Assembly (NCBI GenBank): GCA_903874895.1
Contig: CAIQUG010000118.1
Location: 1 to 64,000 of the forward strand
Direction of reading: 5' to 3'
Origin: an uncultured Caulobacterales bacterium
GTDB taxonomy: Bacteria > Pseudomonadota > Alphaproteobacteria > Caulobacterales > Caulobacteraceae
Length of the DNA stretch: 64,000 bases
This document shows positions 16,946 to 27,085 of the stretch, piece after piece (position 1 is the first letter of the stretch; every line of letters begins with the position of its first letter). The notes under the pieces were generated by a model. That model searched no databases and was not told the origin of the DNA. It worked only from the letters and a program-made list of their open reading frames with translations. The translations under genes and the position numbers were made by a program.

Positions 16946-17694
16946 TCGTCCGTTCCGTAGGTCACGCCGGAGAGATAGAGCCCGTGCGCCGGGGCTACCG
17001 GCCCGCACCGCCGCCGGTCCCGCGCCGCCAGCGCCTCGACCAGATCATCCGCGGTCCAGCGACCCACACCGACCTCCGCCAGGGACCCGGTGATCGAACG
17101 GACCTGACGGTGCAGGAACGAGCGGGCCGCGAAGCGCAGGTGCACCTCATCGCCCACCCGCGTGACGGTGATCTGGTCCAGGGTCTTCACCGGGCTCTTC
17201 GACTGGCAGGCCAGGTCGCGGAAGGTGGTGAAGTCATGGGTCCCGAGAAGACAGGCCGCCGCGCGCTCCATCTGCCCCACGTCCAGGGGGGATTTCACCC
17301 ACCAGACCCGTCCCTTCTCGATGGCCGGAGGCGGCTTGCGGTCGAGGATGCGATAGAGATAACGCCGACCGGTGGCGGAAAACCGGGCATGGAAATCCGC
17401 GGCCGCCCGGGTCACCGAAAGGATCGTCACCGGATGCGGGACCAGATGGGCGTTCAGGGCGTCGCGCACCACATCCGGTGACCAGTCCTTCACCAGATCG
17501 GCATGGATCACCTGGAAGGACGCATGCACGCCGGTATCGGTCCGTCCCGCGGCATGGATGCGCAGGGTCTCGCCGCTGAAGCCGCGGATCGCCGCCTCGA
17601 TCACCCCCTGGACGGTCAGCAGGCCGGGTTCCTGCGCCTGGAATCCCTTGAAGGGTCCACCGTCATATTCGATCTCGAGCCGATATCGGGGCAT
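16915..17694 (-). CDS. truA: tRNA pseudouridine(38-40) synthase
   Basis: 259 aa. Modifies U38-U40 in the anticodon arm of many tRNAs. The catalytic aspartate is in AAGRTDTGVHA (D53), and [19 protein letters not shown] is the family start. The longer upstream frame would lie inside fmt and is rejected. The ATG at 17694 overlaps the fmt stop by one base (TGATG), a coupling arrangement. Downstream it overlaps the convergent membrane-protein gene by 31 bp. Confidence 0.96.
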   Translation of the reverse strand: MPRYRLEIEYDGGPFKGFQAQEPGLLTVQGVIEAAIRGFSGETLRIHAAGRTDTGVHASFQVIHADLVKDWSPDVVRDALNAHLVPHPVTILSVTRAAADFHARFSATGRRYLYRILDRKPPPAIEKGRVWWVKSPLDVGQMERAAACLLGTHDFTTFRDLACQSKSPVKTLDQITVTRVGDEVHLRFAARSFLHRQVRSITGSLAEVGVGRWTADDLVEALAARDRRRCGPVAPAHGLYLSGVTYGTDDQVGTTTVAS

Positions 17695-18629
17695 CAGCCC
17701 AGTTTCTCCGACGGCGTGACGGGCAGGCCGCGCAGGAAGGCCTCGGCGTCCGCCGCGCCACGGCCCTCCCGCTGCAGCCGCAACAGGCGCACCGCGCCAC
17801 TGCCGCACGCCACCCGCAGCTGATCGTCCAGCACCTCGCCGGGGGTACCGTCACCGAGGGCCAGCCGGGAGTCGAGGGCCTTGACGCGGACGGGACCCTT
17901 CGCGGTCTCGAGGGTGAACCAGGCCCCGGGAAAGGGCGAAAGGCCCCGGATCTGGCGATCGATCTCCACCGCCGGGCGCGTCCAGTCGATCCGCGCCTCG
18001 GCCGGCAGGATCTTGCGGGCATAGGTGGCCCCGGTTTCCGCCTGTGGGGTCTCGACAGCGGTCCCGGCGGCAATGGCCTCGAGGGCCGGTGGCCAGAGAT
18101 CCGCCCCCAGCCGTGCCAGCCGGTCATGCAGGGACTGGGCCGTATCGTCGGCGGCAATCGGGGTCCTCGCCGTGAACAGCACCGGGCCTTCGTCGAGGCC
18201 GGCGCTCATCCGCATCACCTGCACCCCGGTCTCGCGGTCGCCGGCCAGGATCGCCCGCTGGATCGGTGCCGCCCCCCGCCAGCGCGGAAGCAGGGAGCCG
18301 TGCAGGTTGAAGCTGCCCAGGCGCGGGGCGTCCAGCACGGCTGGCAGCAGGATCTGGCCATAGGCCACGACCACCGCCGCATCGAGGTCCAGGGCCCGGA
18401 AGGCGGCAATGGCGTCCGGATCCTTCATCGACTTCGGCGTGTGCACGGTCAGGCCGCGGGACTCGGCGAAGGCGTGGACCGGCGACGGCTGCAGGATCTG
18501 GCCGCGCCCCCGCGGAGACGGCGGCTGGGTATAGACCGCCGCGACCTGGTGACCCGCGTCGAGGAGGGCGCTCAGACTGTACACGGCGAAGTCCGGCGTG
18601 CCCATGAAGGCGAGGCGCAAGGTCGTCAT
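17694..18629 (-). CDS. fmt: methionyl-tRNA formyltransferase
   Basis: Formylates initiator Met-tRNA using 10-formyl-THF. 311 aa from the ATG at 18629; an ATG two codons upstream (18635) is possible. [13 protein letters not shown] is the standard start. Catalytic residues are N108, H110 ([17 protein letters not shown]) and D146 (AGLDEGPV). A C-terminal OB-like domain follows. It lies between marC and truA on the minus strand. The peptide deformylase gene often found beside fmt is absent. Confidence 0.96.
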   Translation of the reverse strand: MTTLRLAFMGTPDFAVYSLSALLDAGHQVAAVYTQPPSPRGRGQILQPSPVHAFAESRGLTVHTPKSMKDPDAIAAFRALDLDAAVVVAYGQILLPAVLDAPRLGSFNLHGSLLPRWRGAAPIQRAILAGDRETGVQVMRMSAGLDEGPVLFTARTPIAADDTAQSLHDRLARLGADLWPPALEAIAAGTAVETPQAETGATYARKILPAEARIDWTRPAVEIDRQIRGLSPFPGAWFTLETAKGPVRVKALDSRLALGDGTPGEVLDDQLRVACGSGAVRLLRLQREGRGAADAEAFLRGLPVTPSEKLG

Positions 18630-18639
18630 CGTCATCCCG

Positions 18640-19335
18640 TCACTGGCTCTGCCACGGATGCACCGCGGACCCGCGAATGAAGCCCACCGTCGCCCCCGAC
18701 AGGCCGACAATGATGAATTGGACCGCCATGGCGCAGAGCACCAGGCCCAGCACCCGCACCACGATCATCATGCCCGTCTTGCCCAGCAGCCGGCTGATCA
18801 GGCCCGTGGCGAGGAAGGCCATCAGGACCGTGAGGGCAACGGCCGCGATGGCCGCCAGACCGGCAATGCGGCTTGGCCAGTCATTGGCGTCACTGGCATA
18901 GATCACCACGGTGGAGATCGCGCCCGGGCCGATCAGCAAGGGCATGCCGAAGGGCACGATGAGCCGCTCGAAGTGGCGCCTCGCATCCGCGGACGCGGTG
19001 TCCGGGGCATCCGGCAAGGGCTCCTCGGCCGGTAACTCCGGCGCATGGGCCCCGCTGTCGGCAGACATCTGCAGGCCCAGCAGGAGAAGCATGAGGCCGC
19101 CGGCAATGCGAAAGGCCGGCATGGAAATGCCGAAGAACTGCAGGATTCCCGTCCCCGTGAAATAGAAGAACGCGAGGAAGCCCGCGGTGAACAGGGACAG
19201 GTAGACGACCAGCGTCCGGCGCGCCGCCTTGGGCACCCCGAGCGTGGCCGCCGCATACAGGGGGACATTGCCGACCGGATCGATCAGCGCGAACAGGGCG
19301 ATGAAAAAGTTGACCGCAACTTCGAGCTGGCCCAT
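18640..19335 (-). CDS. MarC family inner-membrane protein
   Basis: 231 aa from the ATG at 19335 (AAGG upstream). Six predicted helices and the family motifs [17 protein letters not shown] near the start and [15 protein letters not shown] in the middle. MarC/SnatA-like proteins are of uncertain function; some transport amino acids. A hydrophilic insert rich in Pro, Glu and Ala (about residues 97-120) separates the two three-helix halves. The stop is 5-11 bp from the fmt start, so they are probably one unit. Confidence 0.9.
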   Translation of the reverse strand: MGQLEVAVNFFIALFALIDPVGNVPLYAAATLGVPKAARRTLVVYLSLFTAGFLAFFYFTGTGILQFFGISMPAFRIAGGLMLLLLGLQMSADSGAHAPELPAEEPLPDAPDTASADARRHFERLIVPFGMPLLIGPGAISTVVIYASDANDWPSRIAGLAAIAAVALTVLMAFLATGLISRLLGKTGMMIVVRVLGLVLCAMAVQFIIVGLSGATVGFIRGSAVHPWQSQ

Positions 19336-19403
19336 CACGATACCTTCATCACCAGTGCCGTTCCCCCCGGGACCGGTCCGCCCGGACCGTAGAAGGAGCC
19401 CGC

Positions 19404-20105
19404 ATGTCCGCAGATCCCCGCCTGATCGTCGCCCTGGATGTTCCCACCCGCGCCGAGGCCGAAACGCTGGTGCGGTCTGTGGACGACGCGGTGTCATTTT
19501 ACAAGATCGGGCTGCAATTGTTCGCCAGCGACGGCATGTCTCTCGCCCGGGACCTGAAGTCGGCGGGCAAGGCGGTGTTCCTGGACTGGAAGCTGCACGA
19601 CATCGGCGCGACGGTGGAAAAGGCGGCCGCCGCGGTGATGGCATCCGGTGCCTGCGACCTGCTGACGGTCCATGCGGAGCCCCAGGTGCTGGCCGCCGCC
19701 GTGCGCGGACGAGGCGGCGACCGCAGCGCTCGGATCCTCGGCGTCACCGTGCTGACCAGCCTCGATGATGCCGCCCTGGCCGAGATCGGCTACGGCCTGG
19801 GCGTCACGGCCCTGGTGGAACGGCGCATCCGCCAGGTGGTGGACAGCGGCGCAGACGGCGTTGTGGCCAGTCCGCATGAGGCTGCACTGGCGCGGCGGAT
19901 CGGCGGGCCCGATTTTCTGGTGGTGACCCCGGGCGTGCGCCCGGCGGGCGCGGCCATGGATGACCAGGCCCGGGCCGCGACCCCGGCCGACGCCCTCAAG
20001 GCCGGGGCCAGCCATCTGGTGGTGGGCCGGCCGGTGACGGGGGCCGCCGATCCCCGGGCTGCGGCCCTGGCGATCGCGGCGGAAATGTCGCGGGTTCCGG
20101 CCTGA
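19404..20105 (+). CDS. pyrF: orotidine 5'-phosphate decarboxylase
   Basis: 233-aa TIM barrel making UMP in pyrimidine synthesis. Active-site array: LDV (D12), K34 in YKIGLQLF, and D61/K63/D66 in FLDWKLHDI. Phosphate-binding residues are in VTPGVRP and VVGRPVT. Canonical enzymes usually have Leu where Trp62 stands, but the Asp-Lys-Asp set is intact. Divergent from marC. Confidence 0.96.
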   Translation: MSADPRLIVALDVPTRAEAETLVRSVDDAVSFYKIGLQLFASDGMSLARDLKSAGKAVFLDWKLHDIGATVEKAAAAVMASGACDLLTVHAEPQVLAAAVRGRGGDRSARILGVTVLTSLDDAALAEIGYGLGVTALVERRIRQVVDSGADGVVASPHEAALARRIGGPDFLVVTPGVRPAGAAMDDQARAATPADALKAGASHLVVGRPVTGAADPRAAALAIAAEMSRVPA

Positions 20106-20219
20106 CCGCTCCGGTCCGGCACCAGGGACCTGCTGCCGGAATTGATCCCGCCCCTTGCACCGCCCATGCCGGTCCGCTTACCTCCACGGCAAAGCTGAAA
20201 AACCGTCGGGAGTTGCGCC

Positions 20220-22160
<1,941 letters not shown>

Positions 22161-22250
22161 TCCGGGCGAATTCTGCTGACAAGTCCACGGCCGGGGTACA
22201 GGCTGTGATCCGCTAGGCCGGGCCGTCAAAAGAGCCCGCCGGGAGGATAC

Positions 22251-23756
22251 ATGCCGGTCGACACCAACGCCCCGCCTCCGGGAGGCGGCTCCCTGTCCGA
22301 AGCCCTCGGTCAGGGTCTCGACCCGGGTTCGGAAGTCATTGCCCCGGGTCCGCCGGATCTCGGCGGCATCTTCCGGCTACCGAAGGCCGCCTGGGCCTGG
22401 GCCCTGTTCCAGGGAGTCCGCGACCCGTATGTGGTGGTCGTGTCGATCTATATCTTTGCCCCGTATTTCGCCACGACCGTGGTCGGCGATCCGGTTCGCG
22501 GCCAGCAGGTGGTGGCCAATCTCAGTACGATCCAGGGCGTGATCCTGAGCGTGACCGCGCCCCTGCTCGGGGCTGCCGTCAACCGCATCGGCCCCCGGAA
22601 GCCGGGCCTGGCCCTCTGCGTCGGCCTGATGATCCCGCTGATCGCCGCCCTGTGGTTCGTCCATCCCGGTCCAGGGGGCCTGTCGGTCGCCATGACCGGG
22701 GGGATGCTCGTCGCGATCGGGGTCCTGCTCGTCTATACGGACCTGCTGCACAATGCCCTCCTGAGCGCCGTCGCGCCGCCGCAGCAGGCACCGGTGGCCT
22801 CGGGCCTCGCCTATTCCCTGCTGAACGCCATCTCGACGGCCATACTGGTCGCGATCCTCTGGGCCTTCGTGCTGCCGGGGAAGGTCGGCTGGCCCCTCAT
22901 TCCCGCAGCCCCTCTGTTCGGCCTGAACGTCGCCGCCCACGAACCGGAACGGATCGTCGGCCCGATCATCGCCCTGCTCCTCGCCCTGGGAACCGCCCCG
23001 CTGTTTCTGCTGGCACCGGACGCGGCGCGGACCGGCATAAGACTTCGGGACGCTGTGGTGGAGGGGGCGAAGGAGCTCGTATCCACGGTCAAGGTCCTGC
23101 GCGGCGAGCGCAACATCACAGTCTTCCTCGCCTCGCGCATGATCTACACCGACGGAAAGACCGCGCTCCTGGCCTTCAGCGGGCTGTACGCCAAGGGTGT
23201 GATGCACTGGCATGTGCTGGAGATGCTCGCCTTCGGCATCCTCCTGTCGATCTTTGCCGTGATCGGCGGCTTTGTCGGGGCGGGCCTCGACCTGGTTCTG
23301 GGGCCGCGCCGGGCGGTGATGCTGGAGGTCGCCGGCTCCTTGATCTGCGTCGTGCTGGCCACGGGCATGAGCCCGCACGCGATCCTCTATGTCATTCCCT
23401 GGGACAGCGCAGCGCATCCCGCCCTGTGGAACGGGCCCATGTTCCGCACCCTGCCGGAGGTCCTGTATCTCTGCATCGGGTTCGGAACCGCGATCTTCGT
23501 GACCGCCGCCTACTCCTCGAGCCGGATGCTGCTGGTGCGACTCGCACCACCGGAGAAGCTGGGGTCGTTCTTCGGCCTCTACGCCCTGAGCGGTACGGCG
23601 ACCATGTGGCTCGGCGCGCTGATGGTGGGCCTGTTCACGGCCCTGTGGCACACACAGGAGGCTGGATTTGCGGCCATTGCCGGGTTGCTGACCCTCGGCG
23701 GTCTCGGCATGACCCTGGTCCGGGGCGGAGATCCGCTGCCGAAACGGCAGAGCTGA
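22251..23756 (+). CDS. MFS transporter (UMF1/Atg22-like)
   Basis: 501-aa major facilitator with about 12 membrane helices and a 40-residue soluble N-terminus; GGGAGG precedes the ATG. The conserved GVRDPYVVVVSIYIFAPYF start and YTDGKTALLAFSGLYAKGVM middle segment are typical of the Atg22-like (UMF1) MFS branch. Substrate unknown; location 90 bp after acsA does not identify it. A large helix-free segment lies between helices 6 and 7. Confidence 0.85.
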   Translation: MPVDTNAPPPGGGSLSEALGQGLDPGSEVIAPGPPDLGGIFRLPKAAWAWALFQGVRDPYVVVVSIYIFAPYFATTVVGDPVRGQQVVANLSTIQGVILSVTAPLLGAAVNRIGPRKPGLALCVGLMIPLIAALWFVHPGPGGLSVAMTGGMLVAIGVLLVYTDLLHNALLSAVAPPQQAPVASGLAYSLLNAISTAILVAILWAFVLPGKVGWPLIPAAPLFGLNVAAHEPERIVGPIIALLLALGTAPLFLLAPDAARTGIRLRDAVVEGAKELVSTVKVLRGERNITVFLASRMIYTDGKTALLAFSGLYAKGVMHWHVLEMLAFGILLSIFAVIGGFVGAGLDLVLGPRRAVMLEVAGSLICVVLATGMSPHAILYVIPWDSAAHPALWNGPMFRTLPEVLYLCIGFGTAIFVTAAYSSSRMLLVRLAPPEKLGSFFGLYALSGTATMWLGALMVGLFTALWHTQEAGFAAIAGLLTLGGLGMTLVRGGDPLPKRQS

Positions 23757-23774
23757 GGCCCCGCCGCCGGACCC

Positions 23775-24257
23775 TTATTCCGACGCGGGACCGGGCACGG
23801 ACACGCCCGGGCTGGCCGGGGCCGCCCCACCACCGCCGCTGCCGCCGGCGCCGCCCGTCCGAATGCTGACCTGGCAGTTGGGGGAGCAGGCCATGTCCGT
23901 CCGCTCAGCCCCGCGGAACACGCTCACGCGGCCCGTGTGGGCCACGCCGACCACGACTTCCGTGGAGTAGAGGGTCCGGCCGCTGGCATCGAGGACCACG
24001 ACGTCGGTCACGCCATAGCCCCGGCCGCTGACGAACAGGGTGTGGCTGTCCACAACGGTCACGTCCGCGACCGTCGGATTTCCGACCACCACGGATTGGG
24101 CCGCTCCGGCGACCTTCAGGCGTGTGGAGTGATCCAGAGGCACGACCAGCGCCTCGGCCCGGGCCGTGGTCGCGCCGGCAAACAGGGTCAGGGCCGCGGC
24201 GGCCGCAAGCGAAAAGATCGTGATCGGTCGAAGCGAAGGAGGTGAACCGAAGCGCAT
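23775..24257 (-). CDS. secretin N-terminal-domain-like pilus protein
   Basis: 160-aa exported protein. Signal peptide about 1-34 (ending ARA), then one domain of the type found at the N-terminus of CpaC/RcpA secretins: VPLDHSTRLKVAGAAQSVVVGNPTVADVTVVDSHTLFVSGRGYGVTDVVVLD. It stops before any secretin pore domain. A distal CSPNC pair and a Gly/Ala/Pro/Ser-rich tail follow. Compare cpaC at 27.1 kb, which carries the same VSNPKVAEV...VYLLGQTAGQTDAVFFD unit. Divergent from pilA and therefore probably part of the pilus system; it may bind the secretin or pilus periplasmic parts. Confidence 0.82.
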   Translation of the reverse strand: MRFGSPPSLRPITIFSLAAAAALTLFAGATTARAEALVVPLDHSTRLKVAGAAQSVVVGNPTVADVTVVDSHTLFVSGRGYGVTDVVVLDASGRTLYSTEVVVGVAHTGRVSVFRGAERTDMACSPNCQVSIRTGGAGGSGGGGAAPASPGVSVPGPASE

Positions 24258-24618
24258 GTCACGAAATCTCCAGAGGGCGCGGGACCGGCCGGGGCAACGC
24301 CCGCGTGCAGGATCGCGCCCGCGCGTTTGTAAGGTCGGTGTGCGGGAAGGGTGCGGTCAAATCGTCAACAAACCCCTTATTCAACGATGTCGAAGGCCGG
24401 TTTGGCGTTCGCGCCGGCCCGGCGCGTCGCCGGAGCTCGGTGGAGGATCGCTGCCGACCTTCCCGGGACGGGTCAAATTCGCCGAAATGGAACTAAATGC
24501 CACTGAAAATTGTATTTCTGCCTGCTCACCTGAGCATCATATTGGATAAATCGCGACATTTTGTCACATCTTGGTCCCTGGGAGGCGGGGTACCGGGGGA
24601 CGGTCCGAGATAGCAAGT

Positions 24619-24633
24619 CGTTGCGGAACAACG
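24619..24633. repeat. short perfect inverted repeat
   Basis: CGTTG, loop CGGAA, CAACG. It lies inside the pilA upstream region about 240 bp before the start. Too short and without a T-tract to be a terminator; it could be an operator half-site pair or chance. Confidence 0.4.
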
Positions 24634-24770
24634 AATTATGAAAATGCATCAATGGGTATTAACCGCAAGTGAAGCTGCACCCCCCGCATATTAGCAGCGA
24701 TTTGTTCTAGTTAATATACAGTAACGTTAATTTTCTCATTACTATATTATCGAAATTATTGGTTGTTGAC

Positions 24771-24785
24771 TTCACCTAACATTAA
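24771..24785 (+). promoter_or_regulatory. candidate CtrA box upstream of pilA
   Basis: TTCA-CCTAACA-TTAA, followed by CC. It fits the CtrA consensus TTAA-N7-TTAA with one mismatch and keeps the TTAACC half common in Caulobacter sites. It lies about 90 bp before the pilA ATG, a workable activation distance. Supported by family knowledge of pilA regulation, not by measured binding. Confidence 0.45.
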
Positions 24786-24873
24786 CCCCCATGCGGCAAA
24801 TTACTCAGGCAATAAGGGGTCAGGCGAGTGGAAACGCTCTTACCCCGCTCGCTTGGCAAATGAGGAGAACACT

Positions 24874-25038
24874 ATGACCAAGTTCGTTTCGCGCTTCCTG
24901 AAGAACGAGTCCGGCGCCACCGCCATTGAGTACGGCCTGATTGCCGCCCTGATCGCCGTCGTGGTGATCGGTGCCGTGACCGCCGTCGGCAACAACCTGA
25001 GCGGCAAGTTCAATAACATCGCGAACTCCGTGAAGTAA
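24874..25038 (+). CDS. pilA: Flp/Fap-type major pilin
   Basis: 54-aa type IVb prepilin. The ATG at 24874 has a strong TGAGGAGAAC ribosome site. Leader MTKFVSRFLKNESG (14 residues) is followed by ATAIEYGLIAALIAV with the +5 glutamate (E19), the classic Flp prepilin cleavage region. The mature pilin is about 40 residues, a single hydrophobic helix plus a polar tail. It is first in the cpa locus and is followed by a strong terminator, which would let it be made in excess over the assembly genes. CpaA at 25.4 kb is its likely processing peptidase. Confidence 0.95.
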   Translation: MTKFVSRFLKNESGATAIEYGLIAALIAVVVIGAVTAVGNNLSGKFNNIANSVK

Positions 25039-25137
25039 TCTGGCTTCATTCCGGCAGCCGGGCGTCAGGTACGTCACGGCTGTCGGGATGGGCTCGCGGA
25101 CCTCGCCTCCAGAGCGAGATCCGGCATCTGCCTGACG

Positions 25138-25174
25138 GGGCCGCGACGTTCAAAGGTTGCGGCCCTTTCTTTTT
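25138..25174 (+). terminator. rho-independent terminator after pilA
   Basis: A 10-bp stem GGGCCGCGAC / GTTGCGGCCC (one G-U pair), an 8-base loop and the T-rich tail TTTCTTTTT. It lies 100 bp after the pilA stop and just before the second pilin gene, so pilA is likely a separate or partly read-through transcript. Confidence 0.88.
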
Positions 25175-25197
25175 GCCCCCGTGACGGAGACCGTCCG

Positions 25198-25362
25198 ATG
25201 CGATTGCTCTTGGAAGATTTTGCTTCGGACCAGTCCGGCGCCACCGCCATTGAATATGGCCTGCTCGTCGCCCTGATCGGCCTGGTGGTGGTCGCCGCGA
25301 TGACCAATCTCTCCAACGTCATCTGGAACAAGCTGAACAACGTCGCGGTCGCCATTAAATAG
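25198..25362 (+). CDS. second Flp-type pilin, paralogue of PilA
   Basis: A 54-aa prepilin of the same length as PilA and easily missed by length cut-offs. It reads MRLLLEDFASDQSG (14-residue leader), then ATAIEYGLLVALIGLVV, so the G/A cleavage site and +5 Glu (E19) are preserved, and the tail is NVIWNKLNNVAVAIK. The leader is less basic than PilA's (one Arg, three acidic residues). The ATG at 25198 is preceded by GGAGACCGTCCG. It sits between the pilA terminator and cpaA, so it may be expressed with the assembly genes as a low-abundance or minor pilin; this is inference. Confidence 0.9.
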   Translation: MRLLLEDFASDQSGATAIEYGLLVALIGLVVVAAMTNLSNVIWNKLNNVAVAIK

Positions 25363-25431
25363 GGGCTAAACGCTTCTTTATAGGGTGACCGGCTAGGATG
25401 CCGTTCTGTCTTCACGGAAGCTGAGCCGCGC

Positions 25432-25953
25432 ATGTCTCCTTTGAATCTTCTGATCGTCGGGTTGTTTCCCGCCGTGGTCATCTTCGCTGCGCTGCGCGAT
25501 GCGACCACCATGACCATTCCCAACTGGCTTTGCGGCCTCGGTGCGCTGATGTTCGTCCCGGCGGCCCTGATCAGCGGCCTGAACCTCGGAACGGCCGGCA
25601 TCGCCCTCGCCGTGGGCTTTGCGTCCCTGGTCGCCGGAATCGGCCTGTTCGCCGCCCGCTGGGTCGGCGGGGGCGACGCAAAACTGTTCGCGGTCTGCGG
25701 TCTATGGCTCGGCTGGCCGTCCTGGATCGAATTCGTCATGTGGACGGCCATTGCGGGTGGCGGCCTCGCCATCGGCCTGATCGCATCCCGAAAGCTTGCA
25801 ACCCTGTGGCCGGTCAGGATGCCGGCCTGGACAGCTCGACTGCTCAGTCCGGGCGGTGACATTCCCTACGGCATCGCCATCTGCGTCGGGGCCCTGTGCG
25901 CCTTCCCGGACAGCCCTGTGATGCACGCCGTACGTCTGGCCAGCAAGGTCTGA
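25432..25953 (+). CDS. cpaA: prepilin peptidase CpaA (A24 family)
   Basis: 173-aa membrane aspartyl protease that cleaves Flp prepilins. Catalytic aspartates are D23 (AALRDATTMTIPN) and D82 in the GxGD-type motif GGGDAKLF. About five helices. It lacks the cytoplasmic methyltransferase domain of PilD-type enzymes, as normal for TadV/CpaA. Starts 69 bp after the second pilin. Confidence 0.94.
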   Translation: MSPLNLLIVGLFPAVVIFAALRDATTMTIPNWLCGLGALMFVPAALISGLNLGTAGIALAVGFASLVAGIGLFAARWVGGGDAKLFAVCGLWLGWPSWIEFVMWTAIAGGGLAIGLIASRKLATLWPVRMPAWTARLLSPGGDIPYGIAICVGALCAFPDSPVMHAVRLASKV

Positions 25954-26194
25954 GAGCCTCGCCCGGCCTTGACTGCCAAGGGTTCGCGCCCCCAAGGGCG
26001 GAAGGCCCGTAGATCCCCGCACACAGCGTGATGGACTGGCTGAAGCGCTCCTGACGCCATTGTTAATCAAAAAGCGCCACTCGACCACAAAGGCTTAGTC
26101 GAACGTTAACCTGCGACGACCAAGGTCGAGGCCGTCGGGTGTGCCGGATTCCGCGATTGGCCCAAAATCGGCGCGATGCATCGGAGCTGGGGTC
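25954..26194 (+). promoter_or_regulatory. intergenic region before cpaB
   Basis: 241 bp without a gene. It contains AT-rich TTGTTAATCAAAAA and, further on, ACGTTAACC, which look like CtrA half sites, plus one GANTC methylation motif at about 26147. A separate promoter for cpaB onward is likely. No terminator of convincing strength was found. Confidence 0.4.
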
Positions 26195-27085
26195 ATGGGT
26201 CCGAAACGGATCATCGTATTAAGCATCGCCGGCATTGCCGCCGTCATGGCGCTATTCCTGTTTCGAGGTCTTGCGACCAGCAAGGAACACAAGCCCGCCC
26301 CGGTACAGGTGGTCCAGGCCGGACCGGCCCTGATCTATGTGGCGGTTGCCGGGCGCGATATCAGCGTCGGAGACCGTCTCGCGGAATCGGATCTGACCTG
26401 GCAGGCCTGGCCCGCCGCGAACATCAACCCCGACTACGTCACCAACGGTCCTGTTCCCAACTTCACCGGCAATACCGGAGTCGGCAAGGCGGCAGGCGGT
26501 GCCATCGCGGTGGCGGACTCCGTCAAGCAGCGGGCGCTCGGCATGCAGGGAACCCCCGGCGAGGTCTTCCTCGGCGGCGTCGCGAAGGAAATCGTGCGCA
26601 AGGGCGAGCCGGTGGTCCTGGCCAAGGTGGTCCGCGCCGGCCAGTCCGGCGTGATGGCCGTTCGCCTCGAGCCCGGCATGCGCGCCATGGCCATTCCCCT
26701 CTCCCCGGAGAGCTCCGCCGGAGGCTTTGTCCTTCCCGGTGACCATGTGGACGTGGTGCAGGTCCGCAAACTCGACGGCGGCGTCGTGACCTCGACCACC
26801 GTCATGAAGAACGTCCGCGTCCTGGCCATCGATCAGAGCACCTCGACCTCGACCAAGGGCTCGACCCTCGGTGCCACCGCCACCCTGGAGGTCGCTCCGG
26901 AGCAGGCGGAAAACCTCGTCCTGGCCCGCGCCCAGGGCGAGCTGACCCTGGTGCTGCGCTCCTATGCCGATGTGGGCGGTCCGACGGTCGACAGCATGGT
27001 CAAGCGCGCCCAGGCCCTGATCGCGACCCCGGTCGTCCGTGTCTACCGCAATGCTGCCCCAACTGAAGTCAAGGTCGCCCGGTGA
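26195..27085 (+). CDS. cpaB: Flp pilus assembly protein CpaB
   Basis: 296 aa from the ATG at 26195 (GGAGCTGGGG upstream). One N-terminal membrane anchor, then a SAF domain (VAVAGRDISVGDRLAESDLTWQ) and the RcpC/CpaB domain (AMAIPLSPESSAGGFVLPGDHVDVVQVRKL). CpaB is a periplasmic/inner-membrane part of the Tad machine, thought to contact the secretin. Its stop overlaps the cpaC GTG (GTGA). Confidence 0.95.
   Translation: MGPKRIIVLSIAGIAAVMALFLFRGLATSKEHKPAPVQVVQAGPALIYVAVAGRDISVGDRLAESDLTWQAWPAANINPDYVTNGPVPNFTGNTGVGKAAGGAIAVADSVKQRALGMQGTPGEVFLGGVAKEIVRKGEPVVLAKVVRAGQSGVMAVRLEPGMRAMAIPLSPESSAGGFVLPGDHVDVVQVRKLDGGVVTSTTVMKNVRVLAIDQSTSTSTKGSTLGATATLEVAPEQAENLVLARAQGELTLVLRSYADVGGPTVDSMVKRAQALIATPVVRVYRNAAPTEVKVAR

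Larger units (their letters stand above)
24258..24873. promoter_or_regulatory. 616-bp AT-rich control region of the pilus locus
   Basis: No convincing gene. The stretch from about 24480 to 24800 is strongly AT-rich compared with the surrounding sequence. It must hold the leftward promoter of the secretin-N-like gene and the rightward pilA promoter. Visible elements are a small perfect hairpin at 24619-24633, several TTAA half sites, and a CtrA-type TTCA-N7-TTAA at 24771-24785. In Caulobacter pilA is a CtrA target. The short frames here have no family resemblance. Confidence 0.6.

Noticed and set aside
24166-24549. Frames of 84-127 codons in the region upstream of pilA
   Set aside because: They start inside or opposite the secretin-N-like gene, run into the AT-rich control region and have no protein-like pattern.
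25987-26000. Short CGCCC/GGGCG hairpin after cpaA as a terminator
   Set aside because: Only five base pairs and no T-tract follow it.
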